This document shows, piece after piece, positions 8,978 to 16,228 of a DNA stretch of 64,000 nt; the first letter of the stretch is position 1, and each line of letters starts with the position of its first letter. This stretch comes from Pseudomonas fluorescens (GTDB taxonomy: Bacteria; Pseudomonadota; Gammaproteobacteria; Pseudomonadales; Pseudomonadaceae), in the NCBI RefSeq assembly GCF_000730425.1, contig NZ_CP008896.1:620001-684000 (forward strand), in the 5' to 3' direction. The translations under genes were made by a program, and so were the position numbers. The notes under the pieces are model-generated. The model was not told the DNA's origin. It saw only the letters and a program-made list of their open reading frames with translations, and did not search any database.

Positions 8978-9041
8978 GACATATCGTGAGAGCGATATTT
9001 CTCGATATGTCGTCTACGCTGGTCTATGTCCTATATGACAT
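8978..9041. promoter_or_regulatory. Paired inverted repeats upstream of the wzz-like gene
   Basis: GACATATCG (8978-8986) is mirrored perfectly by CGATATGTC (9003-9011), and the similarity extends further inward with mismatches. A second dyad, ATGTC (9026-9030) and GACAT (9037-9041), repeats the same half-site. The region between 8825 and 9226 has no gene, is A/T-rich, and would hold promoters for both flanking genes. Confidence 0.45.
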
Positions 9042-9226
9042 TAATCTTTCCGAAGGAAAACAATCTCGATGTTGTAGGGATTTTTTCAGTGACTGAATGG
9101 TCGGATGACCGTTGCCTCGTATCGTATTAGCCATGTCCAGGGCGTTGCCCCTGTATTTTCAGTTGGTTATTCAGATCTATCGTGTAGTGGGCAGCCAGCG
9201 TCCACTTTTTGAAGGGTGTCCCCATT

Positions 9227-10570
9227 TTGAATAGAACTCCCCAGGTTCAAGCCCCCGTGGTATCCGACGAAATTGATTTATTTGACCTGTTCCACTCGAT
9301 TTGGCGGCAAAAGAAACTGGTCATCGGTTGTACCCTTTTTGCAGGCCTGGTTGGCGTTGGTTATGCGTTGTTGGCGCCCCGTGAGTATCAGGTCAGCAGC
9401 GTGCTGCGTCCGGCCGCTATCAATGAGTTGGACGCACTCAATCGCTCAGAGGTCTACAAGCTGCCGCCGGCAGATGCCCTGGCCAAAGTGGGCGCGCAGT
9501 TGGACTCGTACGATGCGCGGCTGAACTTCTTCAAGGCCAACCCAGGCTTGTTTGAAGCGTTCCAGAAACCGGGACGCAGCCTGGAGCAGAGTTTCGAGGC
9601 GTTCAACCGCAACTCGATCAACCTGATTCTGCCCGACCCGAAGAAAGCCGACTCCTTGAGCAGCTATATTCGCCTCGAATTGCAGTACCCCACGGACATG
9701 GACGGCGTCGCGATTCTCAATGGTTTTGTCGACTACGCCATTGCCGCAGAGCGTGAGCAAGTGGGCGCCGATCTCAAGGTGATCGTCAACAACCGCCTCG
9801 CCGAGCTCAAAGGCAAGATTGACGCGGCGCGCTCCAATTATGAAACCGACAAGGAATCGAAAATCGCCAAGTTGCTGGAGGGCGACAAGCTCAAGCGCGC
9901 GCAGCTTGAAGATGAGCTCAGTGCCCTACGCTTGCAGATGAAAATGCAGCGTTCCAACCGCCTGGCAGAGTTGAACGAAGCCATCTCGATTGCCAAGTCC
10001 ATGGGTATCAAGAACCCGACCACCCCTTCGTCCATGGCCGATGTCGAGCGCAGTGGGTCCAGCCAGGTGATGCGCACCGAGGTCAACAACCAGCAGATTC
10101 CCCTGTATTTCCTCGGCACTGACGCCCTGGAAGCCGAGCGCAAGGCCCTGCAACAACGCACCAGCGATGATTTCACCAACAACCGTGTCGCGGAAATCGG
10201 CAAGGAACTGCAGTTGCTGGAGGTCAATCGCCAGGTCGAGGTCATGAAACGGCGGGGCAATGAAGATATTTTCCTGCAGGATGTCGAACCCTTGCGTGCC
10301 GAAGTGGCACGCCTGCGTGGCCTGAATATCGATATGAGCACCTTGAAACTGGTGACGATTGACCGGCGTGCCCAGGAGCCGCTGAGCCCGGTCAAACCGA
10401 AAAAACTGCTGGTGGTTGCGTTAAGCCTGGCGGTCGGGTTGCTGCTGGGGATGTTCGTTGCCCTGGTGCGCCATCTGGTCCAGACGCGTCGCAAGGCGGT
10501 GGAATATTCAGCCTTGGACGATGACCGTTTTACCCGGCGTGAACGCAAGGATGACCCGCCATTAGGCTAA
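9227..10570 (+). CDS. wzz: Wzz-type O-antigen chain-length determinant
   Basis: A protein of about 447 residues with the polysaccharide co-polymerase layout: a short cytoplasmic N terminus with EIDLFDLFHSIWRQKK, a first membrane segment (about residues 32-50 from this start), a long periplasmic part rich in helices and coiled-coil-like heptads, and a C-terminal membrane segment (KKLLVVALSLAVGLLLG) preceded by the proline-containing SPVKPKK motif of Wzz proteins. These proteins sit in the inner membrane and set the length of O-antigen made by Wzy. Initiation uses TTG: either 9227, with GAAGGG ten bases upstream, or 9209, without a ribosome binding site. No O-antigen synthesis cluster adjoins it in the window. 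The long A/T-rich leader holds inverted repeats. Confidence 0.85.
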   Translation: MNRTPQVQAPVVSDEIDLFDLFHSIWRQKKLVIGCTLFAGLVGVGYALLAPREYQVSSVLRPAAINELDALNRSEVYKLPPADALAKVGAQLDSYDARLNFFKANPGLFEAFQKPGRSLEQSFEAFNRNSINLILPDPKKADSLSSYIRLELQYPTDMDGVAILNGFVDYAIAAEREQVGADLKVIVNNRLAELKGKIDAARSNYETDKESKIAKLLEGDKLKRAQLEDELSALRLQMKMQRSNRLAELNEAISIAKSMGIKNPTTPSSMADVERSGSSQVMRTEVNNQQIPLYFLGTDALEAERKALQQRTSDDFTNNRVAEIGKELQLLEVNRQVEVMKRRGNEDIFLQDVEPLRAEVARLRGLNIDMSTLKLVTIDRRAQEPLSPVKPKKLLVVALSLAVGLLLGMFVALVRHLVQTRRKAVEYSALDDDRFTRRERKDDPPLG

Positions 10571-10675
10571 GCCTTACCGCTCCTTTCCCGGGTTGCGTCG
10601 CAGCCCGGCATACCCGCCACCGCACTTTCGAGGTGGCGCGGCTACACAATTGCAAGACACCTTTTCACAATTCTT

Positions 10676-10708
10676 AGTTAACCTTTGGTTACAATCTGTG
10701 GCTAAAAT
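10676..10708 (+). promoter_or_regulatory. PhoP-box-like promoter of lpxO
   Basis: AGTTAA-N5-GGTTAC (10676-10692) is a direct repeat with 11-bp periodicity resembling the PhoP box (GGTTTA or TGTTTA, N5, repeated). A -10-like TAAAAT follows at 10703-10708, ten bases after the box, which is the spacing seen where PhoP replaces the -35 element. The predicted leader to lpxO is about 140 nt. Each half-site matches only four of six positions. Confidence 0.4.
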
Positions 10709-10854
10709 AACTGCCACTGGCCACTATCCGAATGGTCTCCAAGACACTCGTGGGCCTGTTAATGAATTGTGATTTCATGTGCTGCATTTTCCATCCCTGG
10801 CCCGGCAGGGCCTAGAGGAGCAGCCTGTACTCTTCTGACATGTGACGAATTCCC

Positions 10855-11754
10855 GTGAAACTCATCATTGTTGCTCTCTACGTTGTCTCCATTGCGTATG
10901 TACACCTGCGTGGCCGGGTGCGACATAAGCTGGGCCGTCAATTAAGCGACCACTCGACCTTCCTTGCACCGGTCAATTGCTTTCTCTACCTGTTTTCCAG
11001 GCTGCCCGGCCGCCCGTACCTTTCGCCCAGCGACTTTCCCGACCTGAGCCCACTTCAGGAGCATTGGCAGGAGATTCGCGAGGAAGGCCAGAACCTGATG
11101 CGCGCCGGGGAGATCAAGCGTTCGGACCAATATAACGACGTAGGTTTCAACTCCTTTTTCAAGTCGGGCTGGAAGCGTTTCTACCTCAAGTGGTACGGCG
11201 ACAGTCACCCCTCGGCCATGAAGCTGTGCCCACGTACGACTGAGCTTGTACAAAGCATCGGCTCGATCAAGGCGGCGATGTTTGCCGAACTGCCGCCCGG
11301 CTCCAAGTTGGTCCGCCATCGCGATCCTTATGCCGGCTCCTATCGCTACCACCTGGGGTTGGATACGCCCAACGACCCGGGCTGCTACATCAACGTGGAC
11401 GGCGAGAACTATTACTGGCGTGACGGTGAGGCCGTGATGTTCGATGAGACCTACATCCACTATGCCGAAAACACCACGGCACAAAACCGCATCATTTTGT
11501 TCTGTGATATTGAGCGACCGATGAAGTACCGTTGGGCCGCGGCGTTCAATCGCTGGTTCAGCCGCAACGTCATGGCCGCCGCCGGCTCGCCCAATGATGC
11601 CGGAGACAAGACCGGTGGCTTGAACCGTGCCTTTACCCGCCTGTACAAGATCCGCCTGCGGGGCAAGGAACTGAAAAAGCGCAACCGCACCCGTTACTAC
11701 CTGGAGAAGTGGGCGATCTTCGCTGGCCTGGCAGTGGTTTTCGTGCTGGTCTGA
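10855..11754 (+). CDS. lpxO: Lipid A 2-hydroxylase LpxO (Fe(II)/2-oxoglutarate dioxygenase)
   Basis: A 299-residue protein of the aspartyl/asparaginyl beta-hydroxylase family, matching LpxO in length and layout: an N-terminal membrane segment (residues 2-20), the iron-binding HRD within KLVRHRDPYAGSYRYH (about residue 155), a later His in YIHYAENTT, the 2-oxoglutarate-binding Arg in NRIILF and a C-terminal hydrophobic anchor. LpxO hydroxylates the secondary acyl chain of lipid A at the cytoplasmic face of the inner membrane. The start is GTG, with a weak ribosome binding site. In Salmonella, lpxO is PhoPQ-controlled; here a PhoP-box-like repeat lies upstream. P. aeruginosa has two LpxO proteins; which one this corresponds to cannot be judged. 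Confidence 0.88.
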   Translation: MKLIIVALYVVSIAYVHLRGRVRHKLGRQLSDHSTFLAPVNCFLYLFSRLPGRPYLSPSDFPDLSPLQEHWQEIREEGQNLMRAGEIKRSDQYNDVGFNSFFKSGWKRFYLKWYGDSHPSAMKLCPRTTELVQSIGSIKAAMFAELPPGSKLVRHRDPYAGSYRYHLGLDTPNDPGCYINVDGENYYWRDGEAVMFDETYIHYAENTTAQNRIILFCDIERPMKYRWAAAFNRWFSRNVMAAAGSPNDAGDKTGGLNRAFTRLYKIRLRGKELKKRNRTRYYLEKWAIFAGLAVVFVLV

Positions 11755-11911
11755 GGGCCAGCCTTTTCAAGCGGGGACTCCCGTAGAGCGGTATCTGGGG
11801 CGTTGGAAAAACTGTGTTACACCTGCCTGGAAACTATTTAGTTACCAAATCCGAACCCAGCGCGTAGCGTGGTATCGAATGCAGGTATTCCTCGCCCAGA
11901 GAATCTTTGTC

Positions 11912-12229
11912 ATGAACAGCCGCACGCGCAGCCTTTTGGTGCTGGTCCTGGGCCTTGCCTTGAGTGGCGGGGTGCAGGCGCAGAACCTGCCCGGCAACAA
12001 CAATCCGTATAACAGCCCGATCAAGCGGGCCAATCCCAACAGTATGCAGGGCACCCAGCCCAATATGCCTGCCACGCGCGGCACCTCTGTCGCACCGGTG
12101 CCTCGCCCGCCAACCCTGGAAAACGGTGGTATCGGCAACCGTTACCCGCAACGTGATGCGCCACCTTCACGCCCCGTCACCCAACCTTCAGCCCCGACGC
12201 TAGATGCCAATGGCAATCGCCGGCCCTGA
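11912..12229 (+). CDS. Small secreted Pro/Asn-rich protein
   Basis: A 105-residue protein with a clear Sec signal peptide (positive MNSRTR, then a Leu/Val-rich core to SGGVQA, cleavage after residue about 23). The mature part is low-complexity, rich in Asn, Pro and Arg, with NNNPYNSPIKRANPN and repeated PRPP-like stretches, and has no recognisable domain or cysteine. It is probably a disordered periplasmic or exported protein. The ATG at 11912 starts the signal peptide; an in-frame ATG at 11879 would put eleven extra residues in front. It lies 19 bp before the PQQ dehydrogenase gene on the same strand, so co-transcription is likely. I do not recognise a function. Confidence 0.65.
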   Translation: MNSRTRSLLVLVLGLALSGGVQAQNLPGNNNPYNSPIKRANPNSMQGTQPNMPATRGTSVAPVPRPPTLENGGIGNRYPQRDAPPSRPVTQPSAPTLDANGNRRP

Positions 12230-12248
12230 ACGAAAGGAATCCCACGGT

Positions 12249-13406
12249 ATGTTTCTACGCAAAGCCTTTTTAGCGACCTGCTGCGCCAGTGCGCTGGCAA
12301 CCGCGCTTCCCACGTTTGCCGCCGATACCCGGCAGTTCCCAAGTGAGCAGGGCAGCATCACCGCGACCCCGATTGTCACCGGCCTGGACCATCCATGGGC
12401 TGTGGCATTTTTGCCAGACAAGCAGGGTTTCCTGGTGACCGAACGGCCAGGTGCACTGCGCTTTGTGAGCGCTGATGGCAAATTATCCGCACCGCTCAGT
12501 GGGGTGCCGCAAGTGTGGGCCAAGGGGCAGGGCGGTTTGCTGGATGTGGTGCTGTCGCCTGACTTCAAGGAAGACCGCCTGGTCTATCTGTCCTACGCCG
12601 AAGGTGGCGGCGAGGGCGGCAAGGCTGGCACCGCGGTAGGACGTGGCCGCTTGAGTGATGACTTGAGCGGCCTGAAGGACTTCCAGGTGATCCTGCGCCA
12701 GGAGCCCAAGTTGTCTACCAGTAATCACTTCGGCTCGCGCCTGGTGTTTGACCGTGATGGCTACCTGTTTGTAACCCTGGGCGAGAACAATGATCGCTCC
12801 ACGGCCCAGGACCTGGACAAGCTACAAGGCAAAGTGGTGCGAATCTACCCCGATGGCCGGGTGCCGGATGACAACCCGTTTGTCGGTCAGCCTGGGGCCA
12901 GGCCGGAGATCTGGTCCTATGGCCAGCGCAACCCCCAGGGCGCAGCGCTGAATCCCTGGACCGGCACCCTCTGGGAAAACGAGCACGGCCCGCGCGGTGG
13001 TGATGAAATCAATATCATCGAGCGTGGCAAGAACTACGGTTGGCCCCTGGCGACCCATGGCATCAACTATTCCTTGCAACCAATTCCCGAGGCTAAGGGC
13101 AAGACCGCCGAAGGCACTGTGGGGCCCCATCATGTGTGGGAAAAATCACCAGCCATCAGCGGCATGGCGTTCTACGACGCCGATCGCTTCAAGGCCTGGC
13201 AGCACAACCTGTTTATCGGTGCCCTGGCCAGCCAGGAGTTGATCCGCCTGCAGTTCGACGGCGACAAGGTCGTCCACGAAGAGCGCCTGCTGGGCGAGCT
13301 GAAGGCACGGATCCGCGATGTGCGTCAGGGCCCGGACGGTTTTCTGTACGTGCTCACGGATGAGGATAATGGCGTGTTGTACCAGGTGGGGTTGAAGCAG
13401 GATTGA
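12249..13406 (+). CDS. Periplasmic PQQ-dependent aldose sugar dehydrogenase
   Basis: A 385-residue protein with a signal peptide (cleavage after TFAA, residue about 25) and a six-bladed beta-propeller of the soluble glucose dehydrogenase/YliI family. Diagnostic stretches are VTGLDHPWAVAFLPD, the NHFGSRL catalytic-His region, YGQRNPQG, NEHGPRGGDEIN (calcium and PQQ contacts) and the late RIRDVRQGPDGFLYVLTDE. YliI-type enzymes oxidise the C1 of aldoses in the periplasm using PQQ and pass electrons to a soluble acceptor. The start at 12249 has AAAGGA upstream; earlier ATGs in the frame would spoil the signal peptide. It follows the small secreted protein gene, and a REP pair comes after it. Confidence 0.88.
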   Translation: MFLRKAFLATCCASALATALPTFAADTRQFPSEQGSITATPIVTGLDHPWAVAFLPDKQGFLVTERPGALRFVSADGKLSAPLSGVPQVWAKGQGGLLDVVLSPDFKEDRLVYLSYAEGGGEGGKAGTAVGRGRLSDDLSGLKDFQVILRQEPKLSTSNHFGSRLVFDRDGYLFVTLGENNDRSTAQDLDKLQGKVVRIYPDGRVPDDNPFVGQPGARPEIWSYGQRNPQGAALNPWTGTLWENEHGPRGGDEINIIERGKNYGWPLATHGINYSLQPIPEAKGKTAEGTVGPHHVWEKSPAISGMAFYDADRFKAWQHNLFIGALASQELIRLQFDGDKVVHEERLLGELKARIRDVRQGPDGFLYVLTDEDNGVLYQVGLKQD

Positions 13407-13412
13407 CCCGTT

Positions 13413-13493
13413 CAGCTTGCCGGCGACAGCCGTGCAGCAGTTAGCGATGATGTGTCATCAAAACCTTCATCGCCGGCAAGCCGACTCCTACAG
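13413..13493. repeat. REP element pair supplying a stop codon
   Basis: CAGCTTGCCGGCGACAG (13413) and CATCGCCGGCAAGCCGACTCCTACAG (to 13493, quoted here in two parts only for orientation) are divergent REP copies in opposite orientation. The TAG stop of the leftward DUF1348 gene (13488-13490) is formed by the CTCCTACAG end of the right copy. Confidence 0.7.
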
Positions 13494-13967
13494 TCCCAGT
13501 TCGGACAGCCCCGGATGATCATCCGGGCGTCGCCCCAGCGGCCAGTGGAATTTGCGTTCGCTTTCCTTGATCGGCATGTCATTGATGCATGCATGTCGGT
13601 TGGACATCAGGCCGTCCTGGTCAAACTCCCAGTTCTCGTTGCCGTAGGAGCGGAACCAGTTGCCGGAATCGTCGTGCCATTCATAGGCATAACGCACCGC
13701 GATACGGTTGCCGGTAAACGCCCATAACTCCTTGATCAAGCGATAGTCCAGCTCCCTGGCCCATTTGCGGGTAAGGAAATCCTTGGCCTGCTCACGGTTT
13801 TGGGCGAATTCGGCACGGTTACGCCATTTTGTGTCCAGGGTGTAGGCCAGCGACACGCGCTGCGGGTCCCGGGAGTTCCAGCCGTCTTCGGCAAGGCGGA
13901 TCTTTTCAATGGCCGATTGTTCGGTAAAAGGCGGCAAGGGCGGACGCACTTGTGCATTGGCGGTCAT
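13488..13967 (-). CDS. DUF1348 (NTF2/SnoaL-like) protein
   Basis: A 159-residue protein of the DUF1348 family, which adopts the NTF2-like cone fold. Family signatures are [27 protein letters not shown], the [19 protein letters not shown] stretch, YGNENWEFD and [13 protein letters not shown]. Members are small cytosolic proteins without a proven reaction. It begins 39 bp after the stop of the TetR gene on the same strand, so they probably share a transcript controlled by that repressor. The last codons read into a REP element, whose conserved TAG serves as the stop; the C terminus may therefore have been set by REP insertion. Confidence 0.85.
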   Translation of the reverse strand: MTANAQVRPPLPPFTEQSAIEKIRLAEDGWNSRDPQRVSLAYTLDTKWRNRAEFAQNREQAKDFLTRKWARELDYRLIKELWAFTGNRIAVRYAYEWHDDSGNWFRSYGNENWEFDQDGLMSNRHACINDMPIKESERKFHWPLGRRPDDHPGLSELGL

Positions 13968-14006
13968 CTGACGGCTCCTTTAGAACGTTAATAGTTAAAC
14001 CAACTT

Positions 14007-14570
14007 TCAAAGCGCCAATAATGTTCGCGCCATGCATTGCGCATTATCGGCGGCTGTTACATCACCCATGATCAGGGCGATGGTAATGGCGCCATCGACC
14101 AGGATCAGCAGGTGCGCGGCCTGTTTCTCCGGGGCAGGGGTGCCATGTGCCTTGCACAGTTCAAGCAGGTACTCGAACAGTTTGAGTTTGTGGGCCTTGG
14201 CCAGCAGCCGTACCGGGTCTTGCGGGTCACCGGTTTCGCCGCTGGTGTTGATAAAAGCGCAGCCACGAAAGTCTGCGGTGTCGAACCAGGCCTTGAGCGC
14301 GCTGAACACACCGAGCAGGCGGGCATCGCTACCTTTGTATTGCTCGACCTCGTGGCGAAGCCACAGCAGCCAGCGCTCGTCGCGTCGTTGCAGGGCGGCG
14401 ATCACCAGTTCGTCCTTGTTGGTGAAGTAACGGTAAATACTTTTCCTGGAAACCCCGGCGGTTTTCACCAACAGATCCATGCCGGTGGCAGCAATGCCAT
14501 GCCGGTAGATCAGTTTCTCGGTGACGTCCAGGATAATGTCGCGGGTTTCACTGCTGGTCATATCGTTCAT
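14007..14570 (-). CDS. TetR-family transcriptional repressor
   Basis: A 187-residue TetR/AcrR-type regulator. The N-terminal helix-turn-helix is clear (RDIILDVTEKLIYRHGI, then LLVKTAGVSRKSIYRYF at about residues 28-45), followed by a helical ligand-binding domain with DTADFRGCAFINTSGETGDP, a stretch common in this subgroup. The chosen ATG at 14570 gives an N terminus typical of the family; a TTG at 14606 would extend it but would place the palindromic operator inside the gene. A perfect 14-bp palindrome lies 13 bp before the start, implying autorepression. Its probable co-regulated target is the DUF1348 gene downstream, and possibly pssA on the other side. Confidence 0.87.
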   Translation of the reverse strand: MNDMTSSETRDIILDVTEKLIYRHGIAATGMDLLVKTAGVSRKSIYRYFTNKDELVIAALQRRDERWLLWLRHEVEQYKGSDARLLGVFSALKAWFDTADFRGCAFINTSGETGDPQDPVRLLAKAHKLKLFEYLLELCKAHGTPAPEKQAAHLLILVDGAITIALIMGDVTAADNAQCMARTLLAL

Positions 14571-14582
14571 GGGATAAACAGT

Positions 14583-14596
14583 AGAACGATCGTTCT
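14583..14596. promoter_or_regulatory. Palindromic operator of the TetR gene
   Basis: AGAACGATCGTTCT is a perfect 14-bp palindrome directly upstream of the tetR start. The core AACGATCGTT is of the kind recognised by several TetR-family repressors. Its position, within about 25 bp of the start codon, suits occlusion of the promoter. Confidence 0.75.
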
Positions 14597-14694
14597 TCTT
14601 GGTCAATGAATTATTTTAAGCCCCCAGTGGGCAGACCTGGAGAGCCCCATGGTGTAAGCTCTCGGGCTCTTCGGATTCGATCATTGCGAGCCCT

Positions 14695-16038
14695 ATGCCG
14701 TCGTTATTCAAACGTTCCCTGCTGCCCAAGTTGCGCGGTTTCCCCCTGACCACCGATGGGATTGAGGTGCTGTCCGGCGCCGCCGAGTTTCGTCGCTGCC
14801 TGCTGGAGAAAATCGCCCAGGCCCAACACCGTATCTATATCGTCGCCTTGTACCTGCAACAGGACGAAGCGGGCCAGGAGGTGTTTGACGCGCTGCATGC
14901 AGCCAAGGCCGCGCGGCCCGAGCTGGACATCGTGGTGGTGGTTGACTGGCTGCGGGCCCAGCGCGGGTTGATCGGTGCGGGCAAACAGCCGGGCAACAGC
15001 GCCTGGTACCAGGCGATGACCCAGTCACACCCGACACACGTGCCGGTGTACGGCGTGCCGGTGCAGACCCGCGAGTTGTTTGGCGTGCTGCATCTGAAGG
15101 GCTTTGTGATCGATGACAGCGTGCTGTACAGCGGTGCCAGCCTCAACAATGTGTATCTGCACAAATTCGATAAATACCGCTTTGATCGCTATCACCTGAT
15201 CCACAGCAAGCCACTGGCTGACTCCATGCAACACCTGGTGGAGCACGGCCTGGTGGCTTCCAAGGCGGTGTGCCGCCTTGATCTGCCCAACCTGCCCAGC
15301 ACGCGCAGCTTGCGCAATGACATCGGCGACTTGCGCAGCCGGCTTAAGCACGCGACCTATGACACCACGGCCGGTCAGGCTGGCCTTGACGGGTTGTCGG
15401 TCAGCCCGTTGCTGGGGGTGGGCAAGAACAACCCACTGAGCCGGGTAATCTGCGAGCTGATCGCCAGTGCCCAGCAGCAATTGACCATCTGCACCCCGTA
15501 TTTCAACCTGCCATTGCCGGTGACCCGGGAGATCAACCGTGCGCTGGCGCGAGGGGTGAAGATCGACATCATCGTGGGCGACAAGACCGCCAACGACTTC
15601 TACATCCCGCCCAGCGAGCCTTTCAGGATCATCGCCGCGTTGCCGTATCTCTACGAAATCAGCCTGCGTCGCTTTGCCAAGCGCCACCGGCGCATGATCG
15701 ACAACGGCCAACTCAACCTGCACCTGTGGCGCGATGGGGATAACACCTATCACCTCAAGGGCATGTGGGTCGACGAGCGTTACACCTTGCTCACCGGCAA
15801 TAATCTCAACCCCCGGGCCTTTCGCCTGGACCTGGAAAACGCCTTGCTGATCGACGACCCCCAGGGCCAGTGGCTGGCGCCACGGCGCAGCGAGCTTGAG
15901 GAGATTTACCAGCACACCACGCGGATCCAGGGCTACCAGCAGTTGCAGACGCTGGTGGATTACCCCGAAGCCGTCGGCAAGTTCTTACGCCGGGTCAGCC
16001 GGGTACGCATCGAGCGGTTGTTGTATCGGATCCTCTAA
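14695..16038 (+). CDS. pssA: CDP-diacylglycerol-serine O-phosphatidyltransferase PssA
   Basis: A 447-residue phospholipase-D-superfamily protein, close to E. coli PssA (451). Two HKD-type motifs are visible: HLKGFVIDDSVLYSGASLNN (about residues 133-152) and HLKGMWVDERYTLLTGNNLN (about residues 358-377). Each has the His-x-Lys and the downstream Asp/Gly-x-Asn pattern of the PssA branch. The enzyme transfers a phosphatidyl group from CDP-diacylglycerol to serine, giving phosphatidylserine, the precursor of phosphatidylethanolamine; it is peripheral to the membrane and ribosome. No membrane segments are present, as expected for the gram-negative type. It is transcribed away from the TetR gene across a short shared gap, so both promoters lie there. 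Confidence 0.93.
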   Translation: MPSLFKRSLLPKLRGFPLTTDGIEVLSGAAEFRRCLLEKIAQAQHRIYIVALYLQQDEAGQEVFDALHAAKAARPELDIVVVVDWLRAQRGLIGAGKQPGNSAWYQAMTQSHPTHVPVYGVPVQTRELFGVLHLKGFVIDDSVLYSGASLNNVYLHKFDKYRFDRYHLIHSKPLADSMQHLVEHGLVASKAVCRLDLPNLPSTRSLRNDIGDLRSRLKHATYDTTAGQAGLDGLSVSPLLGVGKNNPLSRVICELIASAQQQLTICTPYFNLPLPVTREINRALARGVKIDIIVGDKTANDFYIPPSEPFRIIAALPYLYEISLRRFAKRHRRMIDNGQLNLHLWRDGDNTYHLKGMWVDERYTLLTGNNLNPRAFRLDLENALLIDDPQGQWLAPRRSELEEIYQHTTRIQGYQQLQTLVDYPEAVGKFLRRVSRVRIERLLYRIL

Positions 16039-16228
16039 CTGACCTGTCATCTCCAGGGTGCCGCAACGGCGCCCGTGCCTGCCGGCACGCCTGAAAACAC
16101 TTCGTGTCAGTTCTTTAACCTGTGTTCCGAGTCTTCCTACAATCTCTCCAGGCTGGGCCTTGTAGCGTTGCATTGGCAGTTCTTGCGGAGAAGAACTCTC
16201 GCCCTCCCTTAGGTGAAGAGAACTGGAA

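Noticed and set aside
11830..11860. An AlgU/sigma-E type promoter before the small secreted protein
   Set aside because: GGAAACT and TCCGA occur, but the spacer is about two bases too short and the first element is off consensus.
16039..16228. A type III (hrp-box) promoter for the large toxin-like gene
   Set aside because: I searched for GGAACC-N15/16-CCAC in the gap and found no match. A small CGTGCC/GGCACG hairpin is present but has no T-run.
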